Source: Scilla litardierei (Eukaryota; Streptophyta; Magnoliopsida; Asparagales; Asparagaceae). From it: a stretch of 64,000 bases of DNA. A program made the translations under genes and the position numbers. Below the pieces are notes generated by a model. The model made no database searches. It was given only the letters and a program-made list of their open reading frames with translations, and was not told the DNA's origin. The stretch covers positions 113,468,301 to 113,532,300 of the forward strand of contig CM061135.1 of assembly GCA_030789695.1 (NCBI GenBank), in the 5' to 3' direction. Positions 63,309 to 64,000 of this stretch are shown here, piece after piece (within the stretch, counting starts at the first letter, position 1; every line of letters begins with the position of its first letter).

Positions 63309-63607
63309 CTGACAACATCTCTTATTAAGGGATCAACCTCAAAAATAATGAATATACATTTTTTATGATAGAAAAATTCTGATAGGAAAAGATACAGGGT
63401 GTTGAAAACAAATTTTTTATGAATATACATTTTTTCCCCAGTATTGACAATTATACCAAAATAAAAGGAGTGAAAATAATATAAACAAATAAGAGGAAGC
63501 TGAGAAAAATTGATGAATACTTTATGTGAATACATTATGTCACAAAAGCAAAGCTTAAACCGTTTATTTATTAAATTTTTGTGACATAATGTATTTCATA
63601 CATGTAT

Positions 63608-64000
63608 CAGATATGAGATACATCTCATACATACAACATCCAAACGTTTTATGTCACAAAAGGTTTGAGTTTCAATTCCATGTATGAAACTCTGTAACAA
63701 AAGGCAGTAATGCCATAAGTATTACATTATATCACAATTTGTTAACCAAAAAAAGCATACATAACCTGTAAATTTATCTAGTTGTGTCGAATAAGCAATT
63801 TCAATTTCTATCTCTTCTTCTTCATAAGCTACATGTTCATTAAGAGTTCTCATACATAAAGTTGCACATAAATTAGATCACATACATTGTCAATTAATGC
63901 ACATTATGAAAAATTGACCAGTGGTTACCTGGAAACCAAGCTAGCCGCAATGTATCTGTTGAATAAGCAAGGAAATGAAAGATTGTCATCAGTTACATAT
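63608..64000. repeat. Second copy of the direct duplication, cut by the window end
   Basis: Matches 62255-62690 in order. The exon-like 27 bp piece is at 63929-63955. The neighbouring acidic exon-like piece here reads YEEEEIEIEIAYSTQLDKF after a GTAG acceptor; in the first copy that frame is shifted by one base. Confidence 0.7.

Overview
This is plant nuclear DNA, almost certainly from an angiosperm. It is dominated by Ty3/gypsy and Ty1/copia LTR retrotransposons, many nested. PBS sites match plant tRNA-Asp. Degraded exon pieces of typical plant genes are present: GH27 alpha-galactosidase, purple acid phosphatase, DUF971 and 2-Cys peroxiredoxin. No intact host gene, rRNA, tRNA gene or CRISPR array was found. 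I worked by eye, so element ends are exact only where a TG...CA end and a target-site duplication (TSD) are quoted.

Layout, left side. 1-1859 is the 3' end of a Tat-type gypsy element: a 1,036 bp LTR preceded by an antisense reading frame with its own TATA box. 1860-8400 is AT-rich single-copy-like DNA with a minus-strand series of exon-like pieces, one of them a peroxiredoxin exon. 8435-13141 holds an Athila-like LTR fragment joined to a broken gag gene and a 2.7 kb chromovirus-like LTR, all on the minus strand. 13228-14552 is a copia RNase H remnant with its 3' LTR. 15958-25175 is a nest of minus-strand Athila-like non-autonomous elements: two long LTRs each next to a tRNA-Asp PBS, one broken acidic ORF of unknown function, and a second LTR family split around them.

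Layout, centre. 25181-58099 is one composite mobile element of about 33 kb, LTR-internal-LTR-internal-LTR (L1-I1-L2-I2-L3). It is non-coding and flanked by an imperfect TSD (TATGT/TATAT). L1 and L2, but not L3, carry the same Tat-like solo LTR 'S' at the same site, which points to unequal recombination rather than repeated insertion. The S copy in L2 received two further insertions. One is a copia-type solo LTR (34348-45432, TSD GGTTC), itself split by an Athila-type gag-protease element (34772-44042, TSD CCTGT). The other is a minus-strand relative of the composite element (45620-53124, TSD GAACC/GTACC). The nest is five levels deep.

Layout, right side. 58100-64000 is AT-rich. It starts with a CG-rich palindrome and carries scrambled fragments of at least three host genes on both strands, the pattern expected of a gene-capturing transposon or a decayed duplicated region.

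Working logic. The Athila-type element has LTRs, PBS, gag, protease, a short second ORF and a PPT, but no reverse transcriptase, RNase H or integrase, so it must have been mobilised in trans. Its gag-protease frame is now broken by one stop codon and one homopolymer frameshift. Recurring CG-centred palindromes, different in each family, sit in most LTR families here. In the Athila-type element a palindrome-plus-TATA cassette occurs both in the LTR and inside the element ahead of the second ORF.
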